Shown piece by piece: positions 17,127 through 25,675 of a DNA stretch of 33,304 nucleotides; within the stretch, counting starts at the first letter, position 1, and each line of letters begins with the position of its first letter. The position numbers and the translations under genes are program-made. Location of the stretch: positions 1 to 33,304 of the forward strand of contig JBBQVS010000040.1 in NCBI GenBank assembly GCA_038211295.1, given 5' to 3'. The notes beneath the pieces are model-generated. The model saw only the letters and a list, made by a program, of their open reading frames with translations. It did not search any database and was not told the DNA's origin. The DNA is from JBBQVS01 sp038211295 (GTDB taxonomy: Bacteria > Chloroflexota > Ktedonobacteria > Ktedonobacterales > Ktedonobacteraceae).

Positions 17127-20100
17127 ATGATAATTTTGAAACATTTAACTGTCGAACGGTTCAGGTTGCTACGGCAGGTGAACCTGCACTTTCCGCAGCG
17201 CGGAAGCATTCTCATTCAAGGCCCGAACGAGTCAGGTAAATCGGCCTTGCTGGAAAGCCTCTATTTCGCGCTCTACGGCGAGTCGCTGCTATTCGACCAG
17301 AACAAACGTTCGCTCGACGATATTATCTCCTATGGAGCGGCTAGCGCGACGGTAACACTGACGCTCGCGGTAAACACAACAGAACTCACGATTACGCGTG
17401 TCATCGAGCGTGGAAGAGGGCAAAAGGTCACACTGCGCGTGCATCGCGCGGGAGCGTCCACCGAAGAGCCAATCACGCGTCTGGGTTCCGCCAACGAGCG
17501 TATCATTTCGGAACTGGGCCGCATGGATGGCCCCGCGCTGCGGAACGCTTACGTGTTAGAGCAGAAGGGATTGGAACGCCTGGAACGTTTGCGTGGTAGC
17601 GAACGCGAGACGACGGTTCGCAAGCTGCTCGGCCTGGAACGCCTGAACCGTATTGGTGAGCAGTTTAAGGTGACGCAACACGACGAACGGCTCATGGAAG
17701 AGGCAACGCTGCGCCTACGCCTCGCGGAAATTCAAGAGCGCGTTCCCGCTTTAAGCACACAGCTTGAGACGGTGGAGATGGGACTTGACGCCGTTACCGT
17801 TACCGAAGACCTCGCGGTGATTAGCGGGCAAGAGGCGGACATTACAGAACAAGAGGCCACGATAGAGACAATTCACACGCAACGCGCCGAGTTACGGAGT
17901 CGGCAGGGGCGCGTACACCAACTAAAACGTGCAGACGCAACCCTGGGCGAGATTATCAGTGCGTATGACGAGATGGCGGAGGCGCGGCGCGAGTTGCCGC
18001 TACTCGAAAGGCAGATTACAGAGCTAGAGCGGCGCGAACAGGAAGAACTGCCAGTTTTGGAGAAGCGCGTCAACGAGCTTGTCGAGCTAACCAAATCGTT
18101 TGGAACGCTGGAACGTATGTCTAACGATCTACTGATGGCGGTTGACACAATCAAGGATTTGGAACAAGAACTCAAGCAGCAGAGCGAGGTACAGGACGAC
18201 CTCAAAGGAATCGAGGCCGAGGTAGAACACGCGCGGGGTCGGGTGCAACAGGCGCAACAGGCACTCGCGGAACGTGAAGACCGCCGACGTGCGGGGCGTC
18301 CAGTGTTGCAGGCGCGACTTGAGAGTATGCAAACGCTCGCGGGACGACTCGTGGCATTACGCCAGTTAGAGGATCGCTATGCTCGTCACCTCGCGGACAG
18401 AAAACGTGTTGATGAAGGTGAGGCTCAGTTCAAAAAGACACAGCGCGACCTGTATGACACGGAGCAAGAGCTGACACTGGTCGAGAACGAGGCCAAGCAG
18501 GTGCAGCAGCAGGCGGAGGTGCTGGAACGACGGGGTCGTCAGCTTAGTGTGCGGCGTCAACTGGAAGAATGGCAACGTCTGAAGGGGCTATCGCAGGGAT
18601 TAAGCGATGCGGAACAGCATGTACGCGCCGCGCACGACCAGCAGGCCCAGCTCACCAGTGCTGCGTTAGAGGCGCGACGCAACACGACAAAGTTCATGGG
18701 TATTGTGATCGCGTGCTGTGTCCTCTTCCTGCTCGCGGGAGGTGGCGCGATTGTCGAGTTTGCTCAACGTGCGCCAATTGTCGGCGTAATCTTTGGCATC
18801 CTCGCGCTTCTGCTTGGCGCGGGCGCAGGCTTCTTTTTCCAGAGCTACACAAAGGCCCATGCGGAAGAACAGGCCATTGACCGTCAAGTGCAGGACGCTA
18901 TCAGCAGGGTACGCATGATGGTTGCGGCCCGCGAAACCGCCACGCGTATGGGTGGCAACTACGAGTCGCTAGAGCAGGTAGAGCGCGAACTACGCGCACT
19001 TACAGGTACGACCCCACGCTCTATCGAAGAGGCGCAATCGCTGCTGCAACAGACGCAAGAGCAGCAGGGCGAGAGTGTCGCCAACCTGCAAGACCAGATC
19101 AATGAGAAGCGCGACGAGGCCAACGCTGCCCGTAATCAGGTCAACGTAACAATGGAGGCCGTCGCCAACCTGCGTAAGCAACGCGCACAACTGGAAGAGC
19201 AGCAAAAGAGCGTCGAAACGCTCGACGACCAGTTGCGAACAGACCAGATGGCCCTGGGGCGGATACATCAGGAAATTACGATGCTGGCGGGTCAGGAAGG
19301 TCTACCGCAGTCGAGTATCAACGAGCGACTACAAAGCGGCCCTGGCTTTGATGCATATGCGGCAGTACCCCTGACACCCATTCTGTGGAATCGTGAGGAA
19401 AGCAATAGCGGTGTTCCTGACCTGGATACGCTTGTAGAAAGCACAATTAAGGCCACCGAACACGAACTCTCTTCACTCGCCGGTACTGCCGACGTCGTGA
19501 CCGAGCTTACCAATCAGGTGAAAATACATCAAAACGCGCTGGATGTTATGCTGACACGGCAGCGTATTGTCGAGGAGCGCAACACACGTTATCAGACGAA
19601 TAGCCCGTTACAGCAGATCGAACGCGCTCGTGAACAGCAGAACGCCCTTCGCAGTGCGCTTCAATCGCTGCAAGAGTCGTTGCGCCAACGTGTGAAGCCG
19701 CTTGCCGTGGCGTTCGGTCAGACAGCGATTACCAATGCTGAGGCGACGGCACGCAAACAACTAGAGCAACTCAATATTGTGCTGGGCGATAAATTCGCGC
19801 TGCAAACGCAACAGACGACCTATACGACTCTGCTCAAAGAGCGACAAGAGTCGTTAGCGGAACATTACAAGCAACTCGCGAAATTTAGCAACTCGCTGGG
19901 TAGTTGGATTGTGCCGCTAAATCCCTTTGCGGAAGCACTAGTCGCGTTGCGTACTCGTTGTCACAAAGAACTCGACGAGGCCAATGAGGGGCAGATTGCG
20001 ATGGAACTTGACCGTCTCTACGCGCAAGAGGGGGCCGCAACCGCCAAAACCGCCCTATGTAATCAGGAGGTAGAAGACACGCAAGAGCGCATCGCCGCTA

Positions 20101-20981
20101 TGCTCATCAAGCGCAACCGACCACCTGTGCAACGCTACACACTCGCGGATATCGTCGCCGTCTGGCCTCTGGTCGTGGACTACACGCCGCGAGACCGCGA
20201 GCGACTAGAAAACGAACGTACAACTACGGAGCAGGATCTGGAAACACTGGAACAGGAAGAGCTTACGCTGAGTAAGCGTCTACAAACGGGAACGGCGACT
20301 CTCGACCTCGGACTCGCACGTACACGTATGGAGCAGCAAGAACGCTCATATCAGGTCAAGAAGCGCAGTGGTTTGCTTATCAAGGCCGTGCATGACCGCT
20401 TGATGAACAAGATTGTGCCGCGCACAGAGCATTATATGCAACATATCTTGCCGTTGCTTACCAGTGGTCGCTATCATGATGTACGTGTCAGCACCTATGA
20501 TGAAGAGGGTACAATCAGTGGCGGCCCTCTGCATCTCAAAGTCTGGGACTCCGGGGCAGGTGAATATGTCTCGAAATCGGCCCTCTCCGGCGGAGCCGCC
20601 GATCAGCTTTCACTCGCATTGCGGCTTGCGTTCGCAATCGCGACGTTGCCCAAAGAGCTTGGCGCGGCCTCTGGTTTCCTTTGTCTCGACGAACCTCTGA
20701 GTTCGTTTGATCGGGGACGCACAAAAGCTTTGATGGATGTTGTGACGGGCGACATACTGAGCCAGCACTTCGAGCAGGTGTTGCTCATTTCGCATAGTAG
20801 TGCCTTCGATCCCGCGCTTTTCCCATATCACGTCTATATGGAGAATGGAGAAATCATCGAAAGCAACCTGCCGATGGTGGAAGCGGCCCAAATAACTGCA
20901 AGCACACGAGTGGAGCTACCGCAGGAAGAGGAGACGCAAGATATGACGGTACGCGTCCCCGTGGTTGTGCCGAGGGCGTAG
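17127..20981 (+). CDS. Rad50/SbcC-like (YhaN-type) ATPase with an internal transmembrane hairpin
   Basis: 1284 residues. ABC-type SMC-family ATPase: Walker A GPNESGKS (32-39) at the N terminus; ABC signature ALSGGAADQLSLALR (about 1152-1166) and Walker B FLCLDEPLSSFD (about 1182-1193) at the C terminus. Between them are long coiled coils rich in Glu, Gln, Arg and Leu (about 170-515 and 580-1120). At about 522-572 the coil is broken by two hydrophobic helices (IVIACCVLFLLAGGGAIVEF, then a Gly/Leu/Ile-rich helix), which form a membrane hairpin. No CxxC zinc hook is present anywhere, whereas classic SbcC/Rad50 dimerise through one. From memory, the Bacillus ATPase YhaN has the same plan. A small non-coil region lies at about 725-790. 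The start at 17127 follows a ggag site. It should form an ATP-driven complex with the Mre11-like protein at the membrane. Confidence 0.9.
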   Translation: MIILKHLTVERFRLLRQVNLHFPQRGSILIQGPNESGKSALLESLYFALYGESLLFDQNKRSLDDIISYGAASATVTLTLAVNTTELTITRVIERGRGQKVTLRVHRAGASTEEPITRLGSANERIISELGRMDGPALRNAYVLEQKGLERLERLRGSERETTVRKLLGLERLNRIGEQFKVTQHDERLMEEATLRLRLAEIQERVPALSTQLETVEMGLDAVTVTEDLAVISGQEADITEQEATIETIHTQRAELRSRQGRVHQLKRADATLGEIISAYDEMAEARRELPLLERQITELERREQEELPVLEKRVNELVELTKSFGTLERMSNDLLMAVDTIKDLEQELKQQSEVQDDLKGIEAEVEHARGRVQQAQQALAEREDRRRAGRPVLQARLESMQTLAGRLVALRQLEDRYARHLADRKRVDEGEAQFKKTQRDLYDTEQELTLVENEAKQVQQQAEVLERRGRQLSVRRQLEEWQRLKGLSQGLSDAEQHVRAAHDQQAQLTSAALEARRNTTKFMGIVIACCVLFLLAGGGAIVEFAQRAPIVGVIFGILALLLGAGAGFFFQSYTKAHAEEQAIDRQVQDAISRVRMMVAARETATRMGGNYESLEQVERELRALTGTTPRSIEEAQSLLQQTQEQQGESVANLQDQINEKRDEANAARNQVNVTMEAVANLRKQRAQLEEQQKSVETLDDQLRTDQMALGRIHQEITMLAGQEGLPQSSINERLQSGPGFDAYAAVPLTPILWNREESNSGVPDLDTLVESTIKATEHELSSLAGTADVVTELTNQVKIHQNALDVMLTRQRIVEERNTRYQTNSPLQQIERAREQQNALRSALQSLQESLRQRVKPLAVAFGQTAITNAEATARKQLEQLNIVLGDKFALQTQQTTYTTLLKERQESLAEHYKQLAKFSNSLGSWIVPLNPFAEALVALRTRCHKELDEANEGQIAMELDRLYAQEGAATAKTALCNQEVEDTQERIAAMLIKRNRPPVQRYTLADIVAVWPLVVDYTPRDRERLENERTTTEQDLETLEQEELTLSKRLQTGTATLDLGLARTRMEQQERSYQVKKRSGLLIKAVHDRLMNKIVPRTEHYMQHILPLLTSGRYHDVRVSTYDEEGTISGGPLHLKVWDSGAGEYVSKSALSGGAADQLSLALRLAFAIATLPKELGAASGFLCLDEPLSSFDRGRTKALMDVVTGDILSQHFEQVLLISHSSAFDPALFPYHVYMENGEIIESNLPMVEAAQITASTRVELPQEEETQDMTVRVPVVVPRA

Positions 20982-21059
20982 CTTGTAACAACACGCACGC
21001 CCTCACCTGCATGTACTTCAGTATGAGAGAAATACGTACATTACAGAAAGCAATAAGAT

Positions 21060-22346
21060 ATGCAGAAAGTGTATAAAAATCTTGCTACGCATAAACTTGC
21101 CTATCTTGGGTTGATTATACTCCTCTTTCTCTATATTTCGGCCTCCCGCAGCAGTGTACTTACTAACTTTTTCACGGGCAATTCTAGCCATCATTGTTGT
21201 CATGGTATGGACTTCTATCAGGTTCCCAATGGGGCATATGCGTTCTTGCATGGTGGTAGCTTGACGGGGAAGCCTTTGTCCGATGGCTCGGTTTATGCTA
21301 AAGGGTACTTCGTCAATCAAAACGTTTACCACCCTTTCTTTACGGTTGTACTTGGCTCATGGCTTATCCAATTTAGCCCCGCACAGAGTTTCTTCGCATG
21401 GCTCTTTCTCAAGCTGAGTTTAACGCTAATAGCGATAAGCTATTTTTTCTGGACTTTTCGCACGAGCAAGTACATTAGCTTTGCTGTTTTTGTGTTAGCG
21501 GCGAATGTCACTCAGTATCTCGATATTATCATTGGGCAGTTTCAAGGCATCTTGAACGTTTTTTTCCTGTTGCTTCTCATCAATTTGGTCAAAAAGCAGG
21601 ATAAGATGTGGGGGAGCGTTCTCTATTGTCTCACCCTGCTGGTCAAACCAATTGGCATTCTCTGGTTATGGATGTTTCTCTGGAAACAACACTTCAAGGT
21701 AGGACTGTTTGGTTGTATCCTTTTCGCAGGGTGTACTATCCCGTTCCTGTTCAGTGGTGCCGCTTCTTACTACACGACAAATCTGCTTACGCACTATCTC
21801 TCTCCCAGCAACGATGGCCCCAACCAAATTATTACGCTTTTAGCACTACTCCGTTATACTACTCACTGGTCGGATATCGTTCTCAAGAGTATTCAGGGTG
21901 GTGTACTGGTGCTTGTCCTCTTTTTTAGTTCGTTGAAGCGCATTCATGTGAGCAAAGGAATTTTCTTGACTGTCGTCTACTATCTCTTTTTTTACGACTT
22001 TGTTTTTGAATATCACTACACGACGCTTGCGCCGATTATCGCGGTCTGTATAGTGTGTTGCCCGGAGTTTCAGACACGCTTCTCGCGCTTCTGTGCCTTG
22101 CTGACGTGTCTGCCAAGTGCTTTTATTCTCTTAAATTACTGGCACATCAATGTTACATTCGACAAATTTTACGGCCCCAATCCGGGAGCATTTGGGTGGG
22201 AATTGATGGTTGTGAGCAAGATTGTTCCGGTCATTTTGCTGCTGGTCAGCGTCCTTGTACCAGATATTGTGCCGATCTATACGCAGGTGAAGGCGTTCTG
22301 GCTAGCTCTACGCAAGGTCAATCGCGAGATGGAGGTCTTTGGCTAG
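21060..22346 (+). CDS. Polytopic membrane protein, GT87-like glycosyltransferase
   Basis: 428 residues with about ten hydrophobic helices. Features that recall the GT87 (DUF2029) family of polyprenyl-phosphate-dependent mannosyl/glucosyltransferases: an early external loop with MDFYQ, where GT87 enzymes have a catalytic Asp, then VYHPFF (like the YPP segment), IIGQFQG after helix 4-5 (like the GQ motif) and LVKP. Family members add sugars from a lipid carrier to glycolipids or proteins on the outer face of the membrane. The similarity is by motif only, so the exact activity is open. No convincing ribosome binding site is seen before the ATG at 21060. The gene stops only 4 bp from the stop of the convergent membrane-protein gene, with no hairpin between them. 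Confidence 0.65.
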   Translation: MQKVYKNLATHKLAYLGLIILLFLYISASRSSVLTNFFTGNSSHHCCHGMDFYQVPNGAYAFLHGGSLTGKPLSDGSVYAKGYFVNQNVYHPFFTVVLGSWLIQFSPAQSFFAWLFLKLSLTLIAISYFFWTFRTSKYISFAVFVLAANVTQYLDIIIGQFQGILNVFFLLLLINLVKKQDKMWGSVLYCLTLLVKPIGILWLWMFLWKQHFKVGLFGCILFAGCTIPFLFSGAASYYTTNLLTHYLSPSNDGPNQIITLLALLRYTTHWSDIVLKSIQGGVLVLVLFFSSLKRIHVSKGIFLTVVYYLFFYDFVFEYHYTTLAPIIAVCIVCCPEFQTRFSRFCALLTCLPSAFILLNYWHINVTFDKFYGPNPGAFGWELMVVSKIVPVILLLVSVLVPDIVPIYTQVKAFWLALRKVNREMEVFG

Positions 22347-22350
22347 CCCC

Positions 22351-22791
22351 TTAGCCAGACCATCCTGTGCTTACCATCCACACTAACAACACTCCCTGTA
22401 GCGTCCAAACACCTGTACGTAGCCAGTTGGTAGTTACCAGCGATTGCATTGTGGCAAGCGAATAGTCGCGCCCCAGCTTGCTATGTAAGGGGGCGTGAAT
22501 GAACGCCGTCATAATCCAAACGCTTGCGCCAAGAATGCCGTTGAGCAACACAGACCACAGGGGGACGCTCGCAGGGCGTATCCAGAGCATCAGAAGCGAG
22601 CTAATGAAGACGATCAAGAGTGGCAAGCCCAGCAGCAGCGTTATACGGCGCGAGTGGGCATCATGATAGCCGGAAAAGGCGTCACGCCCCACCTTCTGGA
22701 AAAGTGGGTAGCTTAAAAGTTGAATTGTCCAGATCAAGCCCACAAAGAAAAAGGTGGCGACAAGACAAAGCAATAAAGGCCAATAGGTCAC
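22351..22791 (-). CDS. Four-helix membrane protein, unknown function
   Basis: 146 residues with four predicted transmembrane helices (about 3-28, 50-70, 80-97 and 124-143). Conserved-looking polar residues lie between helices 1 and 2 (YPLFQKVGRDAFSGYHDAHSRR) and between 3 and 4 (HAPLHSKLGRD). The YH-x-x-H-x-x-R pattern recalls small uncharacterised bacterial membrane proteins; I cannot name the family with confidence. The GTG start overlaps the upstream DUF929 gene by 4 bp (GTGA), so it is translationally coupled and last in a tatD-ligase-DUF929 operon. The histidines could bind a metal or haem, but this is speculation. Confidence 0.75.
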   Translation of the reverse strand: MTYWPLLLCLVATFFFVGLIWTIQLLSYPLFQKVGRDAFSGYHDAHSRRITLLLGLPLLIVFISSLLMLWIRPASVPLWSVLLNGILGASVWIMTAFIHAPLHSKLGRDYSLATMQSLVTTNWLRTGVWTLQGVLLVWMVSTGWSG

Positions 22792-23360
22792 AGAGATTTC
22801 TCGATTTGTTGAATGTAAGCCGCACTACACACGTTTGCTGGTTTGTTCTCTGTTGACGCGCAGACCGCCGCGGTCAGGTAATTCGCGGAACCGAGGATAC
22901 CCCGTGTCAGCTCTTTATCAGGTTGGTTGATCTGGTGCGCGATGTCTTGCCATGAGAGCGTTGCCAGCGCGTCGGGCAGATAATATGAACCCGTCGAGAC
23001 ATATCTATTGGCGATATCGATAAAGGGAATATTGCCCGCACTCTCTACATAGGGTGGCGCGTTGTACGTATCGTACAGTTTTTGTTGGTCAGATGTGAGC
23101 GTGTCGAGCGCGTTGCTTTGATTGTCTTTAAGTTCTTTGCCCACGAAGTCGATGTACTGACTGCTGTACGAGCTACCCCGAAAGGTTATCGTGGCAAGGT
23201 TCTGCTCCGAAGAGTGCGTTTGTGCAAGGGGGCGAAAGCTGCCGAAGCGACTGAGCGCGACCACAACCGCCCACCGTTGCGCCGCGCAATAGGGGCAATA
23301 CTCGCTCCCGACATAGAGAAACACTGGTTTCCCCGTCGTTCCCGTCAGCAAGTTCCCCAT
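22788..23360 (-). CDS. DUF929 family thioredoxin-like protein
   Basis: 190 residues. The start KPVFLYVGSEYCPYCAAQRW (residues 11-30) is a thioredoxin-fold strand and C-x-x-C motif (Cys22, Cys25) typical of DUF929, followed by VALSRFGSF. The C-terminal end carries two more cysteines (Cys167, Cys178) in a LTAAVCASTENKPANVC arrangement also seen in that family. Likely role: thiol-disulfide exchange. DUF929 proteins I know usually begin with a membrane anchor or signal sequence. Here the ATG at 23360 comes directly after an in-frame stop, so there is no such leader and the protein appears cytosolic, or the fourth helix-bundle gene product tethers it. It lies 18 bp after the cysteine-ligase gene and overlaps the membrane-protein gene, a setting that fits low-molecular-weight thiol metabolism. 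Confidence 0.85.
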   Translation of the reverse strand: MGNLLTGTTGKPVFLYVGSEYCPYCAAQRWAVVVALSRFGSFRPLAQTHSSEQNLATITFRGSSYSSQYIDFVGKELKDNQSNALDTLTSDQQKLYDTYNAPPYVESAGNIPFIDIANRYVSTGSYYLPDALATLSWQDIAHQINQPDKELTRGILGSANYLTAAVCASTENKPANVCSAAYIQQIEKSL

Positions 23361-23378
23361 TTACCACACGCCCCTTGT

Positions 23379-24575
23379 TTACGCGAGAATTCCTAACACT
23401 TTTGTTAAGCGTAGCACCTCACCGCCGAGCGTGATGTTGTGTTGGGCAAGTGCGGTCTGCGCGGCCTTGCGGAGCATATGGATAGCTTCCGGCGTGTTGA
23501 GGTCGTTATCCATGACGGATAGGAAGCGATTGTGCAGCATTCTGGTCTCTTCGGTTATGTCATGCGAGGGAGACGCGTCGACGAGGGTACGCACCTGTTG
23601 AAAGGTGTTGGCGGTGTCCGCCGCGATCCTGAGGTCTTCGGGAAAGCACTCCCAGGGATAGCGGTAGTGATGGCCCTGTAGCACGATGCGGATTGCGTCG
23701 GCGGTGTATTCCTTCAACAGGTTGCTAACCAGCGTCAGGTTGCCCAGCGACTTGCTCATCTTTTCGCCATCTTGATATACCATGCCCGTATGCGCCCAGG
23801 TGCGAGAGAAGGGAGCAAGATTTGTGTAGTGTTCGGATTGCGCGATCTCGCAAGTGTGGTGTGGGAAGTTCAGGTCGGCCCCACCGCCATGAATGTCGAT
23901 CTGTTCGCCGAGGTGACGAATGGACATCGCCGTACACTCAATATGCCAACCGGGTCGTCCAGGCCCCCAGGGACTTGCCCATGCGGGTTCGCCCGCGGCT
24001 TGTGCCTGCCACAACACAAAGTCGAGCGGATCATGTTTGCGTTTGTCGTCGGGAAAGTTGCCGCGCTCGTTCGCGACGCTGAGCATTGCGTAGTAGTCTT
24101 GAAGCCCAACGGCACGCGCCATCCCGTCAAAATTGGGGTCGCTCTTGATGGAAAAGAAGACGCACCCTTCGCTGACGTAGGCATAGCCGCGTTCCACCAG
24201 CACGGATACAATTGTGATGATATCGGGGATTGCCTCGGTTGCTTTTGCGTATACGTCGGGTCGGCGCACATTGAGGGCGTCCATGTCGCGTAGAAAACGA
24301 TCAGTTTCGCGCTTGCCCAGTTCGTCCCATTGTAGTCCCAGTTCGCGCGATTTGCGGAGTACGTCGTCGTCGATATCGGTCACGTTCTGGACGTACTTGA
24401 CTTTGTGGCCCTGGAATTCCAGATAGCGAATAAGCGTATCGAACGAGACATAGGTAAAGGCGTGGCCCAGATGTGTTGTATCGTATGGAGTGACGCCACA
24501 GACGTAGATACGCACGGTATCGCTGAGCGGCACAAACGTTTCGAGGAATTGAGTACGTGTATTGAACAGCTTCAT
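23379..24575 (-). CDS. Cysteinyl-tRNA synthetase family ligase (MshC-like, short)
   Basis: 398 residues from the ATG at 24575 (gagaaagaagc site); an upstream in-frame start at 24602 overlaps tatD and is rejected. Class I synthetase fold that activates cysteine with ATP: zinc/nucleotide motif YVCGVTPYDTTHLGHA (Cys26, HIGH-type HLGH 35-38), GRPGWHIEC (about Cys213), FPHH (about 238) and the KMSKS loop. CysRS and MshC, the mycothiol ligase joining cysteine to GlcN-inositol, are close relatives. Three points favour MshC-like: the TPYDxTHLGHA form of the first motif, the GHHYR segment after KMSKS, and a length near 400 rather than about 460 with a reduced anticodon-binding end. A short CysRS remains the main alternative; an automated annotation would likely say cysS. 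TatD lies upstream and DUF929 downstream. Confidence 0.85.
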   Translation of the reverse strand: MKLFNTRTQFLETFVPLSDTVRIYVCGVTPYDTTHLGHAFTYVSFDTLIRYLEFQGHKVKYVQNVTDIDDDVLRKSRELGLQWDELGKRETDRFLRDMDALNVRRPDVYAKATEAIPDIITIVSVLVERGYAYVSEGCVFFSIKSDPNFDGMARAVGLQDYYAMLSVANERGNFPDDKRKHDPLDFVLWQAQAAGEPAWASPWGPGRPGWHIECTAMSIRHLGEQIDIHGGGADLNFPHHTCEIAQSEHYTNLAPFSRTWAHTGMVYQDGEKMSKSLGNLTLVSNLLKEYTADAIRIVLQGHHYRYPWECFPEDLRIAADTANTFQQVRTLVDASPSHDITEETRMLHNRFLSVMDNDLNTPEAIHMLRKAAQTALAQHNITLGGEVLRLTKVLGILA

Positions 24576-24591
24576 GATGCTTCTTTCTCTT

Positions 24592-25356
24592 TCAGAGACC
24601 AAACAAACGCACGGCGTTCGCGGTTGTCACTTGCGCGATTGTTTCTATTGTCGTGCCGCGTAGCTCCGCGAGTTTCGCGGCGGTGTGTCGTACAAAAAGT
24701 GGCTCATTGCGCTTCGCTTTGAGCGGTTTCGGCACAAGATATGGGCTATCCGTTTCGATCAAGACGCGTTCCAGAGGAACCATCCGCGCGACATCGGGTA
24801 GCGCGTTCCCCTGCTTTGTGAGCGGGCCGGCGAACGAGAGCAGAAACCCCTCGAAACCGAGACACTCTTCCGCCTGCGCCACGTCTCCCGAAAAACAGTG
24901 AAAGACGCCGCGTAAGCCTTGCCCATGCTCCCGTAACAGCTCCATCACGTCTGTGTGTGAATCGCGCACATGAATGATGCATGGAAGGTCGCAGGCGCGT
25001 GCAAGCTCCAGATGAGCGCGAAAAACGGCGCGTTGCGTATCGCGTGGTGCGAGCATACGGAAATAATCCAGGCCAAACTCACCAATCGCCACAACCTCCG
25101 GCTCGTGCGCGAGTGCGCGGAATGTCTTCCCGATGGCGTCGGTATACGTCTCGGCCTCGTGTGGATGTATGCCGACGCCCGCGTAGATAACGCCGGGGTG
25201 TGCTTTCGCGAGTGTGAGGGCCGCGTGACTTGAGGCGAGATCGCAACCAGGGTCAATCATGCGGGTGACACCACCATCTATTGCAGCTTGAATAACGGCC
25301 TCGCGGTCAGCATTAAAGCGGGGGGTGTCGATATGAGTATGGCTATCGACAAACAC
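24592..25356 (-). CDS. tatD: TatD family metal-dependent hydrolase/DNase
   Basis: 254 residues, normal length. TIM-barrel hydrolase with all usual motifs: FVDSHTHID (His6, His8), GIHPHEA, GEFGLDYF (metal-binding Glu), IIHVRDSH, GVFHCFSGD and ETDSPYL (Asp near the C-terminal end). TatD proteins are 3'-5' exonucleases with roles in DNA repair or quality control, and the same fold covers other deacylases. The start is GTG at 25356, supported by ggaaagga. An ATG start cannot replace it because the frame begins at the motif. It is the first gene of an operon running leftward: 16 bp separate it from the ligase gene. Intact residues suggest an active enzyme. Confidence 0.94.
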   Translation of the reverse strand: MFVDSHTHIDTPRFNADREAVIQAAIDGGVTRMIDPGCDLASSHAALTLAKAHPGVIYAGVGIHPHEAETYTDAIGKTFRALAHEPEVVAIGEFGLDYFRMLAPRDTQRAVFRAHLELARACDLPCIIHVRDSHTDVMELLREHGQGLRGVFHCFSGDVAQAEECLGFEGFLLSFAGPLTKQGNALPDVARMVPLERVLIETDSPYLVPKPLKAKRNEPLFVRHTAAKLAELRGTTIETIAQVTTANAVRLFGL

Positions 25357-25521
25357 GTTTTTGGATCCTTTCCATTAACCATTGCTCTCAATAGTATAGG
25401 GTAGGGCATAGAGGCGTGTCAAATTGCACGAAGGTGCAGTATGGGAAGGAAGAGGAGAACGAGGAAAAGGCAAAAGGTGAGAGAGTGTTGGGTGGAATAA
25501 ATGGGAGCAATGACGTGTGCC

Positions 25522-25592
25522 AGCGGCATCACGCGTGGTATTGTAGTGGCGCGGCTTGCCCGCGCCACTACAATACCACGCGTGATGCCGCT
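25522..25592 (-). terminator. Perfect 33-bp hairpin downstream of the XRE-TPR gene
   Basis: Arms 25522-25554 and 25560-25592 are exact complements over 33 bp with a 5-nt loop (cttgc). It lies 83 nt after the stop of the XRE-TPR gene (leftward) and about 165 nt before the tatD start. The rest of 25357-25675 shows no gene; it presumably holds the tatD promoter. No T-run follows the stem. Confidence 0.75.
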
Positions 25593-25675
25593 TACGCGGC
25601 TCTTATGAACACGTTGAATATTTAGTTTAAATGATGGTCTTGCTTGCCCATTTTGCGTTGTACCATGTCATTGTT

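Noticed and set aside
22347..22350. Missing terminator between convergent GT87-like and membrane-protein genes
   Set aside because: Stops are 4 bp apart with no hairpin, but overlapping convergent transcripts are common and this alone is not evidence of anything unusual.
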